Of a DNA stretch of 64,000 nt, positions 8,925 through 18,290 are shown piece after piece; the stretch's first letter is position 1; each line of letters opens with the position of its first letter. The position numbers and the translations under genes are program-made. This DNA is from HGM10766 sp900757295 (lineage in GTDB: Bacteria > Bacillota_I > Bacilli_A > RF39 > UBA660). A model generated the notes under the pieces. It was not told where the DNA came from. It saw only the letters and a program-made list of their open reading frames with translations, and ran no database searches. Where the stretch lies: positions 434,001-498,000 of the forward strand of contig DAJPHG010000001.1 of NCBI GenBank assembly GCA_025992315.1, in the 5' to 3' direction.

Positions 8925-11092
8925 AAAAATTACTAACGCAAAAAAGATTAAGTAATATATTAATGATTTTTATTGTATTATCTATATTTTTAGATTTTCA
9001 TGTTTTTTATAGTCCAATTGCAACATTAATTAGATGTATAATTATTAGTGTATTATTTTTGATTGTTTTAATATTATACAATAAGCCTAAAGATATAAAA
9101 AAATTATTTATTTACTTTTTTATTATAGTAATATATATTACTATGCATCATGTTAATGCCCTTAATTTTAAATCATTAGTGCCTAATAACTTTAATTATT
9201 CTTTATTAAAAGAATTATTATATTTCTTTAAAATGCTAAGTAATATAATGTTATTTTATATAGTATATCGTTTAAATATTAAATACGTAGATATGAAGAA
9301 ATATATAAAAATTATTGTATGTGTAATTAGTTTGTCTATTATCGTTTCTGATTTATTTTGTTTTTCATATACTGCATACAATTTTGAAAGAACTTCTATT
9401 CCAATTTTTAAATGGTTCTTTTATGAAAAATACGATTTTATGAGTGGCTCTTCAAAAGGATTCTTTCATTTAACTAATCAAATTGTAGCTCTTTTATTAC
9501 TTTACTATCCAATAATTATGTGTGAATCTTTTAAAGAGAAAAAAATAATAAATTATATTTTATTATTTAGTGTTCCTATAAGTATGCTAATGATTGGCAA
9601 TCGCTTAGCAGTATATGGAACATTAATAGAAATATTTATTTTAACTATTATATATTTTACTTTAAACATAAAAAATAAACCTAATAGATTATTCTTTATA
9701 AGTTCTTTTATTATTTTTGTTGCTATTATTTTAATGATTCCATATTCTCCTTTGACCATGCGCGGATATTATTATGATGCAATCTATAGTGGCGAAAGTA
9801 TAAGTTTTGTAGATGAAGTAAATGCCAATAAAAGTTTTGAAGAAAGTTATTTTAAAGATAAAAATAATGATAAATTAATAGATAAATTTAGTGAAAAAAA
9901 TATTGATCCGTTATTTACTATGACATCATATCCTTATAAATATGATAGAAAGTTTTGGAATAATATAGTTAAACAAGATGTTAAATTAACAGGAAATGCT
10001 AGATATATGGAACTTTCCATAGCAAAAAGAATTAAGAAAATTAATAATAATAAATGGGATAAATATTTTGGCTTAACTTATACAAGAGTTATTAATGCTT
10101 TTAATATTGAGCAAGATTTTGTGATGCAGTATTATTCTATTGGGATAATTGGAATAATATTATTCTTAGGGTTCTATATATTTATAATTTTATATTCTAT
10201 TATTAAGATATTATTTGATTTAAAAAATAAATTTAATGAAAAAAATATTTCATTATTATTTGGAAGTTCATTTATGTTATTTTCTTCATATTATAGTGGG
10301 AATATATTAAATTCAATTAGCATGATAATTCCTCTTACTTTAATATTGAGTGTCTTATATAATGAAGTAAATGAAAAAAAGAAATTTACTAGTAAAGAAA
10401 AAATATTAGGTTTTGATGTATCAACTGATAATTCTAAAAATATAGTAAAAAAAATATTTAGTACAGATGGAAAAGTTTTTGTTGTTAATATTAATCCTTT
10501 GATAATCCTAGATCACTATAAAGATGAAGAAAAGAAAGAAATTTTTAACCAACAAATAATACAAATTCCTGATGGTGAAGGAATAATTTTAGCTTCAAAA
10601 TTAAAAGGCGGAAATATTAATAAAAGGATTGCCGGAATTGATATGATGTTAGAAATTTGCAAGGCTTCTGTTAAATATGAAAAAAGTATTTTCCTTTATG
10701 GTGCTAAGGAAAATGTAGCAGAAATGGCTAAAAATAATTTAGAAAAAAAATACAAAGATATCAATATTGTAGGAACTATCTCTGGTTATACACTAGAAAA
10801 AGATGTTATTAAAGCCATAAATAAATCAAAGGCTGAGATCATTTTTGTAGCTTTAGGAAGTCCTAAACAAGAAGATTTTATTATAAGAAATATGAATAAG
10901 TTAAAGTACGCTAAGATATTTGTTCCAGTAGGAGGAAGTTTTGATGTGATTAGCGGTAATTTAAAACGAGCACCAAAAATAATTCAAAAATTAAAATTAG
11001 AATGGTTATACAGAATGATTTTAGAACCAAAAAGAATTAGTGGCATATTTAAATTATTTTATTTTCTTATATTAAATATTTTTGAAAAATAG
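8921..11092 (+). CDS. Fusion: O-antigen polymerase/ligase-like membrane protein + TagA/WecG glycosyltransferase
   Basis: A 723-residue protein with two parts. Residues about 1-480 have 10-12 hydrophobic segments and one large polar loop (about 275-390) before the last helices, the topology of Wzy/WaaL polymerases and ligases. Residues about 494-723 are a complete GT26 domain of the TagA/WecG/CpsF family: VVNINPLIILD, IPDGEGI with the conserved Asp, a NKRIAGIDM stretch, IFVALGSPKQE and VPVGGSFDVISG. TagA adds ManNAc to the GlcNAc-lipid made by TagO. The active domain faces the cytosol while Wzy/WaaL enzymes act outside, so one chain would work on both faces. The ATGA overlap with the preceding fragment and its terminator make it the end of a transcript that may start at tagO. 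Confidence 0.85.
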   Translation: MKKLLTQKRLSNILMIFIVLSIFLDFHVFYSPIATLIRCIIISVLFLIVLILYNKPKDIKKLFIYFFIIVIYITMHHVNALNFKSLVPNNFNYSLLKELLYFFKMLSNIMLFYIVYRLNIKYVDMKKYIKIIVCVISLSIIVSDLFCFSYTAYNFERTSIPIFKWFFYEKYDFMSGSSKGFFHLTNQIVALLLLYYPIIMCESFKEKKIINYILLFSVPISMLMIGNRLAVYGTLIEIFILTIIYFTLNIKNKPNRLFFISSFIIFVAIILMIPYSPLTMRGYYYDAIYSGESISFVDEVNANKSFEESYFKDKNNDKLIDKFSEKNIDPLFTMTSYPYKYDRKFWNNIVKQDVKLTGNARYMELSIAKRIKKINNNKWDKYFGLTYTRVINAFNIEQDFVMQYYSIGIIGIILFLGFYIFIILYSIIKILFDLKNKFNEKNISLLFGSSFMLFSSYYSGNILNSISMIIPLTLILSVLYNEVNEKKKFTSKEKILGFDVSTDNSKNIVKKIFSTDGKVFVVNINPLIILDHYKDEEKKEIFNQQIIQIPDGEGIILASKLKGGNINKRIAGIDMMLEICKASVKYEKSIFLYGAKENVAEMAKNNLEKKYKDINIVGTISGYTLEKDVIKAINKSKAEIIFVALGSPKQEDFIIRNMNKLKYAKIFVPVGGSFDVISGNLKRAPKIIQKLKLEWLYRMILEPKRISGIFKLFYFLILNIFEK

Positions 11093-11118
11093 AGAAGTAT
11101 TTCTTCTCTATTTTGTAA
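11086..11118 (+). terminator. Rho-independent terminator of the polymerase/TagA fusion gene
   Basis: A perfect 12-bp stem: AAAATAGAGAAG (11086-11097) with CTTCTCTATTTT (11103-11114), TATTT loop. It overlaps the stop codon. Confidence 0.85.
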
Positions 11119-11158
11119 TTAGAAAAAAATATGGTAAACTATAATTAGGTGATTATAG

Positions 11159-13144
11159 ATGAATAAATTGCAGAAAATTAGAGATTATCAGAAACTTCAT
11201 GGTACAAAACAAACTTTTAGTTGGTTATGTAATAATGTTAAATTTCGTTTAGAAAAATTAAAAAGTAAACCAATTGAATTTGATTATATTACTTTAACTG
11301 AAGAAGATGATAGAAATTATGTTCCTAAGTCTAAAAATAATATATTTATATTTGGAAGCGTTCCTTACTATGATATTGGTGGAGGACAAAGAAGTGCTCA
11401 ACTGGCAAAAACTTTTAATAAATTAGGTTATCAAGTATTTTATATATTTGCATTTGATTCAAGTGAAAGCAAAAAGTTTAATTTAGAAATTCCATGTGTT
11501 ATGCATAAATATATAAATAATGTTGATATAAATGAATTGAGTAAATATGTTAAAGAAAATGATATCGCTATTTTCGAAGCTCCATATGTAGGATTTAAAG
11601 AATATGTTGAATTGTTTGTTAACGCTAAGGCGAGTATTGTTTATGAAAATATCGATAATTGGGAAAGTCATTTAGGAAATAATGTTTTTGATGCTGATAC
11701 TTTAAAATTATTATTAGAAAATGCTAGTCTTTTAACGGGTACTGCTTTACCTTTAGTTGATCAGTTAAATAATTATATAGAGAGATATAATATTGAAAAA
11801 AAGCAAGTTTTATATTTGGCAAATGCTGTAGATGATGAGTTATTTAATCCTAATCAAAATTATGAAAAACCAAAGGATCTTATTTTGGGAGATAAAACTT
11901 TAATTTATTATGGCTCTTTATGGGGAGATTGGTTTGACTGGGATTTAGTTTATGGAATTGCTAATAATAATCCTGATATTACAATAAATTTAATAGGTGA
12001 TGATAGTTCTTTAAATAAAACTAATAAACCTGATAATGTGTATTTTTTAGGGATAAAAAAGCAAATTGAATTACCTGCTTATTTGTCTTATTCTGATTAT
12101 GCAATATTGCCTTTTAAAGTTGATACGGTTGGAAAATATGTGTCACCTTTAAAAATATTTGAGTATATAGCTATGCAGAAGAAAATTATAGCAACTTCAC
12201 TTCCAGATATTGTGGGTTATCCTAATTTATATACGGGAACTACATTAAAAAGATGGCAAACTATTTTAGATAACGATAAATTAGTTGATACTAAAAAATG
12301 TATGAAATTTACAAATGATAATAATTGGTATAATAGATGTTTTCAAATTATTGAAAGTTTATCTAAAAAAGGTGTAAAAAAATGTTTAAATAAATATTAT
12401 GGAAATATATCTGTTGTTGTTTTAAATTATAATAATAAGAACGTTATCTTTAGATGTATAGATTCTTTAAAACAATTTCAAGAAAGATATAATTACGAAA
12501 TAATAGTTGTTGATAATAAAAGCAGTGATGGATCCTATGAAGAATTATTAAATAACTATAAAAGAGATAAAAATATAAAAATTGTTCAAAATATAAAAAA
12601 TGGTTGTGCTTCTGGTAGAAATTTAGGCGTAAAAAATGCAACTAAAGATTTTATTGTATTTTTAGATAGTGATCAATGGGTATTACATAAATATTGGTTA
12701 GATAATTATATTGAAATGTATAATAATATTAAAGATATTGGTGCTGTTGCTTGGAATGCTGGTTGGTTTAATGAATATGGTTTATCTTATCGCTTTGTTG
12801 ATAATTATGCTTTAAGAGCAATGTATCCTTCAAAATTAGCAAGAAAGGATATTGGTTATTTAGCTACTTGTGGCTTCTTAATATCTAAAAAAGTATTTGA
12901 TAAAATTGGAGGGTTTGATGAAAATTATGATCCTACTTGTTATGAGGATTCAGATTTAGCTTTAAAAGTAAGAGATAATAATAAAGAAATATATTATTCT
13001 CCATATTTGGGTGTTGGCCATATACCGCATCAAACAACAAAAGCTGGTAGTAGTGATCATGACAAATTAATTTTAGAAAAAGGAAATTATTTTGTTGATA
13101 AATGGAAAAAGAAAAATCCTGATCTTTTAAATTATAAAAAGTGA
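11159..13144 (+). CDS. Two-domain glycosyltransferase (GT-B/GT4-like + GT2)
   Basis: A 661-residue soluble protein. The first ~400 residues look like a GT-B fold: an FGSVPYYDIGGGQRSAQLAK N-terminal loop, a second Rossmann half with YYGSLWGDWFDW, and a KIFEYIAMQKKIIAT donor-site helix. From about 415 a GT2 domain begins: ISVVVLNYNN, EIIVVDNKSSDGS, GCASGRNLGV and the metal-binding FLDSD, with YEDSDLALK near residue 600. Two transferases on one chain suggest two consecutive sugar additions to the same acceptor. Sugars cannot be told. The start follows TTAGGTGAT. Confidence 0.85.
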   Translation: MNKLQKIRDYQKLHGTKQTFSWLCNNVKFRLEKLKSKPIEFDYITLTEEDDRNYVPKSKNNIFIFGSVPYYDIGGGQRSAQLAKTFNKLGYQVFYIFAFDSSESKKFNLEIPCVMHKYINNVDINELSKYVKENDIAIFEAPYVGFKEYVELFVNAKASIVYENIDNWESHLGNNVFDADTLKLLLENASLLTGTALPLVDQLNNYIERYNIEKKQVLYLANAVDDELFNPNQNYEKPKDLILGDKTLIYYGSLWGDWFDWDLVYGIANNNPDITINLIGDDSSLNKTNKPDNVYFLGIKKQIELPAYLSYSDYAILPFKVDTVGKYVSPLKIFEYIAMQKKIIATSLPDIVGYPNLYTGTTLKRWQTILDNDKLVDTKKCMKFTNDNNWYNRCFQIIESLSKKGVKKCLNKYYGNISVVVLNYNNKNVIFRCIDSLKQFQERYNYEIIVVDNKSSDGSYEELLNNYKRDKNIKIVQNIKNGCASGRNLGVKNATKDFIVFLDSDQWVLHKYWLDNYIEMYNNIKDIGAVAWNAGWFNEYGLSYRFVDNYALRAMYPSKLARKDIGYLATCGFLISKKVFDKIGGFDENYDPTCYEDSDLALKVRDNNKEIYYSPYLGVGHIPHQTTKAGSSDHDKLILEKGNYFVDKWKKKNPDLLNYKK

Positions 13145-13158
13145 TTTTTCTTTTTTCT

Positions 13159-13187
13159 TTGAAAAAAATTATTGAATAAAATATAAA
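13159..13187 (+). promoter_or_regulatory. Predicted sigma-A promoter of the PssA/LTA-synthase fusion gene
   Basis: TTGAAA (13159-13164), 17-base spacer, TATAAA (13182-13187), about 48 bases before the start codon. Confidence 0.6.
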
Positions 13188-13234
13188 CTTTTGTTAGTAT
13201 ATATATTAATATTTTTAGGAAGTAGTGAATTTTG

Positions 13235-15664
13235 ATGAGAAAAATTATTGGGTATTATCGTAAATGTGATATTTTAACGATGTGTGGAACTTTTTTAGCT
13301 TTTATAGGTATAATTTTAGCAATTAATGATCATTTTACTTTTTCTGCATTTTGTTTGTTCTTGTGTGGTGTTTGTGATGGTTTTGATGGCAAATTAGCTA
13401 GAATGAAAAGATATAAAAAAGAACAAAAAGTTTATGGAGCACAGCTTGATTCATTATCAGATGTAATTTGTTTTGGAGTTTTTCCAGTCATATTAACTTC
13501 ATTAATATGTAATAATATATACGTATATATTATTAGTGCTATTTATATGTTATGTGGATTAGTGCGTTTAGCTTATTTTAATACTTTAGATATTATGCCT
13601 AAAAGTAATAAGAACGTTTTTATAGGTGTTCCAATAACTACAGTAGCTATAATATATCCAATAATATTATTTATTATTCGTTTTATTAATTTTAATATTT
13701 TAAAAATAGTAATGCCAATTATATTATTAATTTTAAGTATTAGTTATATTTTAAATATTGAATTTAAAAAGCCAGATATAATAGAAATGTTAAAAAAGAT
13801 TTTTAATAAATATACTGTTAATTTAATTTGTTTTCCAATGTTTATATTATTTATTTCAGATTTATTTTATAAAATAAATGGTTTTGGTGGAAGAGTTTAT
13901 TTTGATGTTTTTAAAAGTATTTTTAGTAACTTTTTACCATTCTTATTTCTTACTTTAATATTTTCTTTATTAACTTTATTACTTACTGCTCTATTTAATG
14001 ATAGTAAAAAAGCTAAAATAGTTATATTAGTTTTAACTTTAATATTATTATTTGTTAATGATATTAAGTATTCAATTATGGGAATTCCTATTGAACTAAC
14101 AGACGTAGGTTATTTAAATCCTGATAATATGAATATGATGGGAACTGCAACTAGTTCTATAGGATTATGGATTATTAAAAGTATTATAAAAGCTATAGTT
14201 TATATTTTGTTAGGAATGATAATTACAGTTTTTGATAAATATCATAATTTAAAATTTAATGATTTGAAGAAAAGAGTAATCATTCCCATTATTTCAATAA
14301 TAATACTAGTAGTTCCATTTTTATTTAATAATCATATTAATAATTTCGTTTTAAAAAGAATTTATACAATGACTAAGAGTGAAATTTTAGCTGCAGCAAA
14401 TATAGACCAACTTTATTATGAAAAAGGATATTTTCAGGGAATGTATTTAGATACACTTGGAAATAAATTTGTGTTACCAGATCAATATAGCAAGAAAAAT
14501 GCTCAAAATGCTATTAATGATGCTGTTTCTAAATCTTCACCTTCAAAATGGAAAAAAGCAAATGTTGTTGTACTTTTATCAGAATCTTTTTCTGATCCAC
14601 AAAGATTAAGTGGTATAGAATATGATAAAGAGTTAATGCCTAATATTAAATCTTATGAAAAAGATGATGACAAAATAGTTACTGATTTATTAGTAAATCC
14701 TTATGGTACATTAAGTACGAATAGTGAATTTGAAGTATTAACTGGAGCTTCTTTAGTTTTCTTCAACCCATCTTATGTTGCATATAATCAATATTATAAT
14801 AATAGTCTTAAAGAAAAAAACCAAAGTTTGATTAATGAGTTTAACAATAACGGATATGAAACAATGTATCTTACACCTTGGGGAGAAACATCTTATAGAA
14901 GCAAATATGTTTATAGCATTTTAGGCGCAGATAAAACTATATATGGTAAAGATTTAAATGGAAAATTAAAAGGAACTTTTTATTCTGATGAGTCTATTGT
15001 TAATGATATTTATGATCGATTAAAAACTACATCTAAAGGTAACTATAAATTTATTATGGCTGCGAGTGGTCAGAATCATTTTCCATATTTAGATAAATAT
15101 AAAGAAAGTGATTATGATGTAAAAATAAAAAGTACTAAATATGATAAAGAAGCTACTAATATGTTTAGGTCATATGCACAAGGAATATACGATGCTGATA
15201 AAGCATTGAATCAACTTTATAAAAAAATCCAAAATTTAGATACTCCTACAATAGTAGTAATGTTTGGAGATCATCAACCATACATGGGTAAAAAAGATAA
15301 TACAAGTGATTATTTACAAAATAGTTATTTTAATACAAACGATGAAATTATTAATGATATTAGATTACATACAACTAAAGCAGTTATTTTAGCTAATTTT
15401 AAACTAGATACATCTGATAATTTAGAATTTATAAATTCTAGTTATTTAGGCGCTTATGTATTAAATAAGATGGATTTAAAAGTTTCAGACTATTTTAAAT
15501 TTATTGATTATTCTCGCAAAACAATTCCAGTATTTAATCGTAGTGTCATTTATAATTCAAAAACAAATACATATACTAAAATGGATCAAGCAACTAAACA
15601 AGAAAAAGGTGCAATTAATAATTATAAGAATGTTCAATATTATAAGTTCTTTGATTTTGAATGA
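13235..15664 (+). CDS. Fusion: PssA-like CDP-alcohol phosphatidyltransferase + LTA-synthase-like phosphotransferase
   Basis: About 809 residues from the ATG at 13235, 8 bases after AGGAAGTAG; a TTG just before it is less likely. Residues 1-~185 are a CDP-alcohol phosphatidyltransferase with Asp48, Asp51-Gly52, Ala55-Arg56, Gly68, Asp72 and Asp76, and the LDSLSDVICFG context typical of phosphatidylserine synthases. Between Arg56 and Gly68 there are 11 residues rather than the usual 8. A second helical block (about 190-370) leads into a sulfatase-fold domain like LtaS: Glu450 in LLSESF, STNSEFEVLTG at 494-504, SGQNHFPY near 610, and Asp679-His680 in FGDHQPYMG. The position of the LtaS nucleophilic Thr aligns with Ser494 (Thr495 is next). 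Inference: one chain makes a phospholipid inside and moves its head group outside. It is coupled to gtrA by ATGA. Confidence 0.87.
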   Translation: MRKIIGYYRKCDILTMCGTFLAFIGIILAINDHFTFSAFCLFLCGVCDGFDGKLARMKRYKKEQKVYGAQLDSLSDVICFGVFPVILTSLICNNIYVYIISAIYMLCGLVRLAYFNTLDIMPKSNKNVFIGVPITTVAIIYPIILFIIRFINFNILKIVMPIILLILSISYILNIEFKKPDIIEMLKKIFNKYTVNLICFPMFILFISDLFYKINGFGGRVYFDVFKSIFSNFLPFLFLTLIFSLLTLLLTALFNDSKKAKIVILVLTLILLFVNDIKYSIMGIPIELTDVGYLNPDNMNMMGTATSSIGLWIIKSIIKAIVYILLGMIITVFDKYHNLKFNDLKKRVIIPIISIIILVVPFLFNNHINNFVLKRIYTMTKSEILAAANIDQLYYEKGYFQGMYLDTLGNKFVLPDQYSKKNAQNAINDAVSKSSPSKWKKANVVVLLSESFSDPQRLSGIEYDKELMPNIKSYEKDDDKIVTDLLVNPYGTLSTNSEFEVLTGASLVFFNPSYVAYNQYYNNSLKEKNQSLINEFNNNGYETMYLTPWGETSYRSKYVYSILGADKTIYGKDLNGKLKGTFYSDESIVNDIYDRLKTTSKGNYKFIMAASGQNHFPYLDKYKESDYDVKIKSTKYDKEATNMFRSYAQGIYDADKALNQLYKKIQNLDTPTIVVMFGDHQPYMGKKDNTSDYLQNSYFNTNDEIINDIRLHTTKAVILANFKLDTSDNLEFINSSYLGAYVLNKMDLKVSDYFKFIDYSRKTIPVFNRSVIYNSKTNTYTKMDQATKQEKGAINNYKNVQYYKFFDFE

Positions 15665-16044
15665 AAAAAATAGTTAAATATAATTTTGTAAAATATGTTA
15701 TTGTTGCATTATTTACTTCTGCATTAAATATAGGAGTTTATTTGGGCTGTTATAAATATCTTATTTCTAGTATTTTAATTTCTAATATAGCTGCTTATAG
15801 TATATCTATTATTGTTCAATTCTTTTTGAATAGACATACTGTATTTGATGGTAATCATCATCATATATTAATACAGATAATATTGTTTTTGGCAGTTAAA
15901 TTAATAGCTTTCTTTATTGATTCTGGTGTATTATTTATATGTTTAAGATGGTTTAAAATGAATGATTTTATTGCTAAGTTAATAGCTAATTGTTCCACTA
16001 CAATTAGTAATTACAGCTTAAATAAAAAAATAGTTTTTAAATAA
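15661..16044 (+). CDS. gtrA: GtrA-family flippase-like membrane protein
   Basis: A 127-residue protein with four hydrophobic helices (about 8-30, 35-53, 68-88, 100-118) and the family signatures FVKYVIVALFTSALNIGVY and FFLNRHTVF. GtrA-type proteins are thought to flip undecaprenyl-phosphate sugars made by GtrB-type transferases; two GtrB-like genes lie about 18-20 kb downstream (34089 and 35098). The start overlaps the previous stop by ATGA, so the two are translationally coupled, suggesting the flipped lipid-sugar serves the same outer-face modification as the LTA-synthase domain. A strong terminator overlaps its stop. Confidence 0.88.
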   Translation: MKKIVKYNFVKYVIVALFTSALNIGVYLGCYKYLISSILISNIAAYSISIIVQFFLNRHTVFDGNHHHILIQIILFLAVKLIAFFIDSGVLFICLRWFKMNDFIAKLIANCSTTISNYSLNKKIVFK

Positions 16045-16055
16045 ACTATTTTTTT
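16025..16055 (+). terminator. Rho-independent terminator after gtrA
   Basis: AAAAAATAGTTT (16025-16036) pairs with AAACTATTTTTT (16043-16054), followed by T. Confidence 0.88.
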
Positions 16056-16106
16056 AATGTCATTTTTGTTATTTATTGTTATACTTTAAAAAAGAGGGGA
16101 ACTAAT

Positions 16107-17429
16107 ATGAAAAAGTTTTATTTAGTAGTTGTATTGATATTTCTAATTTTATTATTTGGCTATATTATGTTTAAATCAAATAATTATTCGAAACCTGTAA
16201 TAAAAGAAACTTACAGTGAATTATTAGGAACAATTTATAAAAAAAATAATCATGATTATATTATTAGAGATAATAAAGGTGTGTTTTATAGTGTTAATTT
16301 AAACTATGAATTTAATATTGGAGACAATATAAAAATACTTTATAAAGATGATATTAATAATATTTATAAAATGGAAATTTTAGATGATGAGAATTTGCTT
16401 TATAATGATAATGGTATTTTTAAAAATTATTATGATTTAGCACTAAAAAAATTAAATAGTATGAGTTTAGAAGAAAAAATTGGTCAAATATTGTTAGCTA
16501 GGACTCCAGAAGAAAATCAACTTGAGGCTATTAAAGATTATTACTTAGGAGGATTTATATTATTTGGCAGAGACACTTACAATGAAACTAAAACTTCTCT
16601 TGGTGATAAAATAAATAGTTATCAACAAGCAGCAAAAATACCAATGATAATAGCTGTTGATGAAGAAGGTGGATCTGTAGTAAGAATTTCTAATAATAAG
16701 AATTTAAGAGATAGTATATTTTTATCTCCTCAAAATATTTATAAGCTAAGTGGTTTAGATGGTATAAAAAGTAATACACTTGAAATGAATGATTTATTAT
16801 CTAGTTTAAAAATAAATGTTAATTTAGCTCCTGTAGCTGATGTTTCTGTTGATCCTAATGATTTCATATATCAAAGAGCACTAGGAATGGATGCCAATAC
16901 TACTGCATCGTATGTGGAAACTGTTATAAAAAATCAAGGAAATGGTATATCATATGTTTTAAAGCATTTTCCTGGTTATGGTAATAATAGAGATACTCAT
17001 GATAATTTCTCAGTAGATGATAGGAAACTAGAAGAATTTCAAAATAATGATTTCTTACCATTTATTAGTGGGATAAATGCAAATGCTGAAGCAATGTTAT
17101 TTTCTCATAATATAATTACTAATATAGAACCAGATGTTCCTGCTTCTTTATCAAGAAATGTTCATAATTTAGCAAGAAAAGATTTGAATTTTACAGGAAT
17201 AATAATGACTGATGATTTAGACATGGGTGCTATCAAAAAATATTATAGTAATAATGCTGTAACTGAAGCAATTCTTGCGGGAAATGACATGATAATCTTA
17301 TCTGATTATAAGCAGGCAATCAGTGAGATTAAAAATTCTATAAATAATAAGGTATTAACTGAGTCAATTATAAATAGAGCAACAGTAAAAATCTTAGCAT
17401 GGAAGTATTATAAAAATATGATAAATTAG
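16107..17429 (+). CDS. Glycoside hydrolase family 3, membrane-anchored NagZ-like beta-N-acetylhexosaminidase
   Basis: A 440-residue protein. An N-terminal helix (4-21) is an uncleaved anchor or signal. A small beta-rich segment (25-100) follows, then a GH3 barrel (about 120-440). Family motifs are IIAVDEEGGSVVRI near 190, the KHFPGYGNNRDTHDN loop with its acid/base His near 293, and TDDLDMGAI at 368-376 with the nucleophilic Asp. NagZ-type enzymes remove GlcNAc from muropeptides; in Gram-positives they act outside in wall turnover. Placement inside the locus may mean it trims the glycopolymer or the wall where it is attached. The start follows GAGGGGAAC; an extended -10 TGTTATACT lies at 16077-16085. 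Confidence 0.88.
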   Translation: MKKFYLVVVLIFLILLFGYIMFKSNNYSKPVIKETYSELLGTIYKKNNHDYIIRDNKGVFYSVNLNYEFNIGDNIKILYKDDINNIYKMEILDDENLLYNDNGIFKNYYDLALKKLNSMSLEEKIGQILLARTPEENQLEAIKDYYLGGFILFGRDTYNETKTSLGDKINSYQQAAKIPMIIAVDEEGGSVVRISNNKNLRDSIFLSPQNIYKLSGLDGIKSNTLEMNDLLSSLKINVNLAPVADVSVDPNDFIYQRALGMDANTTASYVETVIKNQGNGISYVLKHFPGYGNNRDTHDNFSVDDRKLEEFQNNDFLPFISGINANAEAMLFSHNIITNIEPDVPASLSRNVHNLARKDLNFTGIIMTDDLDMGAIKKYYSNNAVTEAILAGNDMIILSDYKQAISEIKNSINNKVLTESIINRATVKILAWKYYKNMIN

Positions 17430-17455
17430 TAAATATTTATATTTTTTTTAAGGTA

Positions 17456-17464
17456 TGTTATAAT
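17456..17464 (+). promoter_or_regulatory. Extended -10 promoter element before tagG
   Basis: TGTTATAAT at 17456-17464, 26 bases before the ATG at 17491; no good -35 box is seen. It would drive the tagG-tagH-glycosyltransferase run. Confidence 0.45.
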
Positions 17465-17490
17465 ACTAAGTATTGAAGGAGAAATTATTT

Positions 17491-18279
17491 ATGGCAATTA
17501 AAAATTTGTGGACTAATTTTAAAAAGTATCAGTTTTTGTTAAAACAATTAGTTTCTAGAGATTTTAAAGTTAAATATAAAAGAAGTGTATTAGGAGTTTT
17601 ATGGAGTTTGTTAAACCCAGTTTTACAAATGGTAGTAATGGCTATAGTATTTTCTAATGTATTTAAATTTAGTATGGAAGGTGTAAACTATTTAGTTTAT
17701 TTGTTAACAGGATTAGTTATGTTCAACTATTTTAGTGAAGCATCTAATTTAGCAATGTCTTCTGTTGTTGGCAATTTTTCGTTAATTAATAAAGTGTATA
17801 TTCCAAAATATATTTTCCCTCTATCTAAATGTTTGTTTGTTGGAATTAATTTTATTTTAACGTTAATTCCATTATATGTAGTTATTATTGCAACAGGTAC
17901 GGGTTTATGCTGGCAACATATTTTGTTACCTTTTGTATTTGTATGTTTATTTATGTTTACAGTTGGTATGGGATTAATTTTATCTACTATTTCGGTATTT
18001 TTAAGAGATATGTTTTATATTTATGGAATTATAATAATGGTATGGACTTATTTAACACCAATTATGTATGATATTAATATGATTGCATCTGGTTTTATTA
18101 AAATATTTAAGATAAATCCTTTATACCAATTTATAAATTTTGCTAGAACAATAATTCTATATCATAATGTTCCAACATTATTTCAATTTTGTGCTTGTGG
18201 ATTATGGGCTGTAGTAGTTCTAGTATTAGGCTTATTTATATTTAAGAAAAATCAAGATAAATTTATATATTATGTATAG
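17491..18279 (+). CDS. tagG: ABC-2 type polysaccharide/teichoic acid exporter permease (TagG/Wzm-like)
   Basis: 262 residues from the ATG at 17491, which follows AAGGAGAAA; an in-frame TTG at 17473 precedes the ribosome site and is rejected. A cytosolic amphipathic N-terminus with SRDFKVKYKRSVLGVLWSLL is the signature of TagG/Wzm permeases. Six hydrophobic segments follow, with LTPIMYD near the fifth. It pairs with the ATPase 11 bases downstream to move the lipid-linked polymer across the membrane. Confidence 0.93.
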   Translation: MAIKNLWTNFKKYQFLLKQLVSRDFKVKYKRSVLGVLWSLLNPVLQMVVMAIVFSNVFKFSMEGVNYLVYLLTGLVMFNYFSEASNLAMSSVVGNFSLINKVYIPKYIFPLSKCLFVGINFILTLIPLYVVIIATGTGLCWQHILLPFVFVCLFMFTVGMGLILSTISVFLRDMFYIYGIIIMVWTYLTPIMYDINMIASGFIKIFKINPLYQFINFARTIILYHNVPTLFQFCACGLWAVVVLVLGLFIFKKNQDKFIYYV

Positions 18280-18290
18280 AAGGTGAATCT

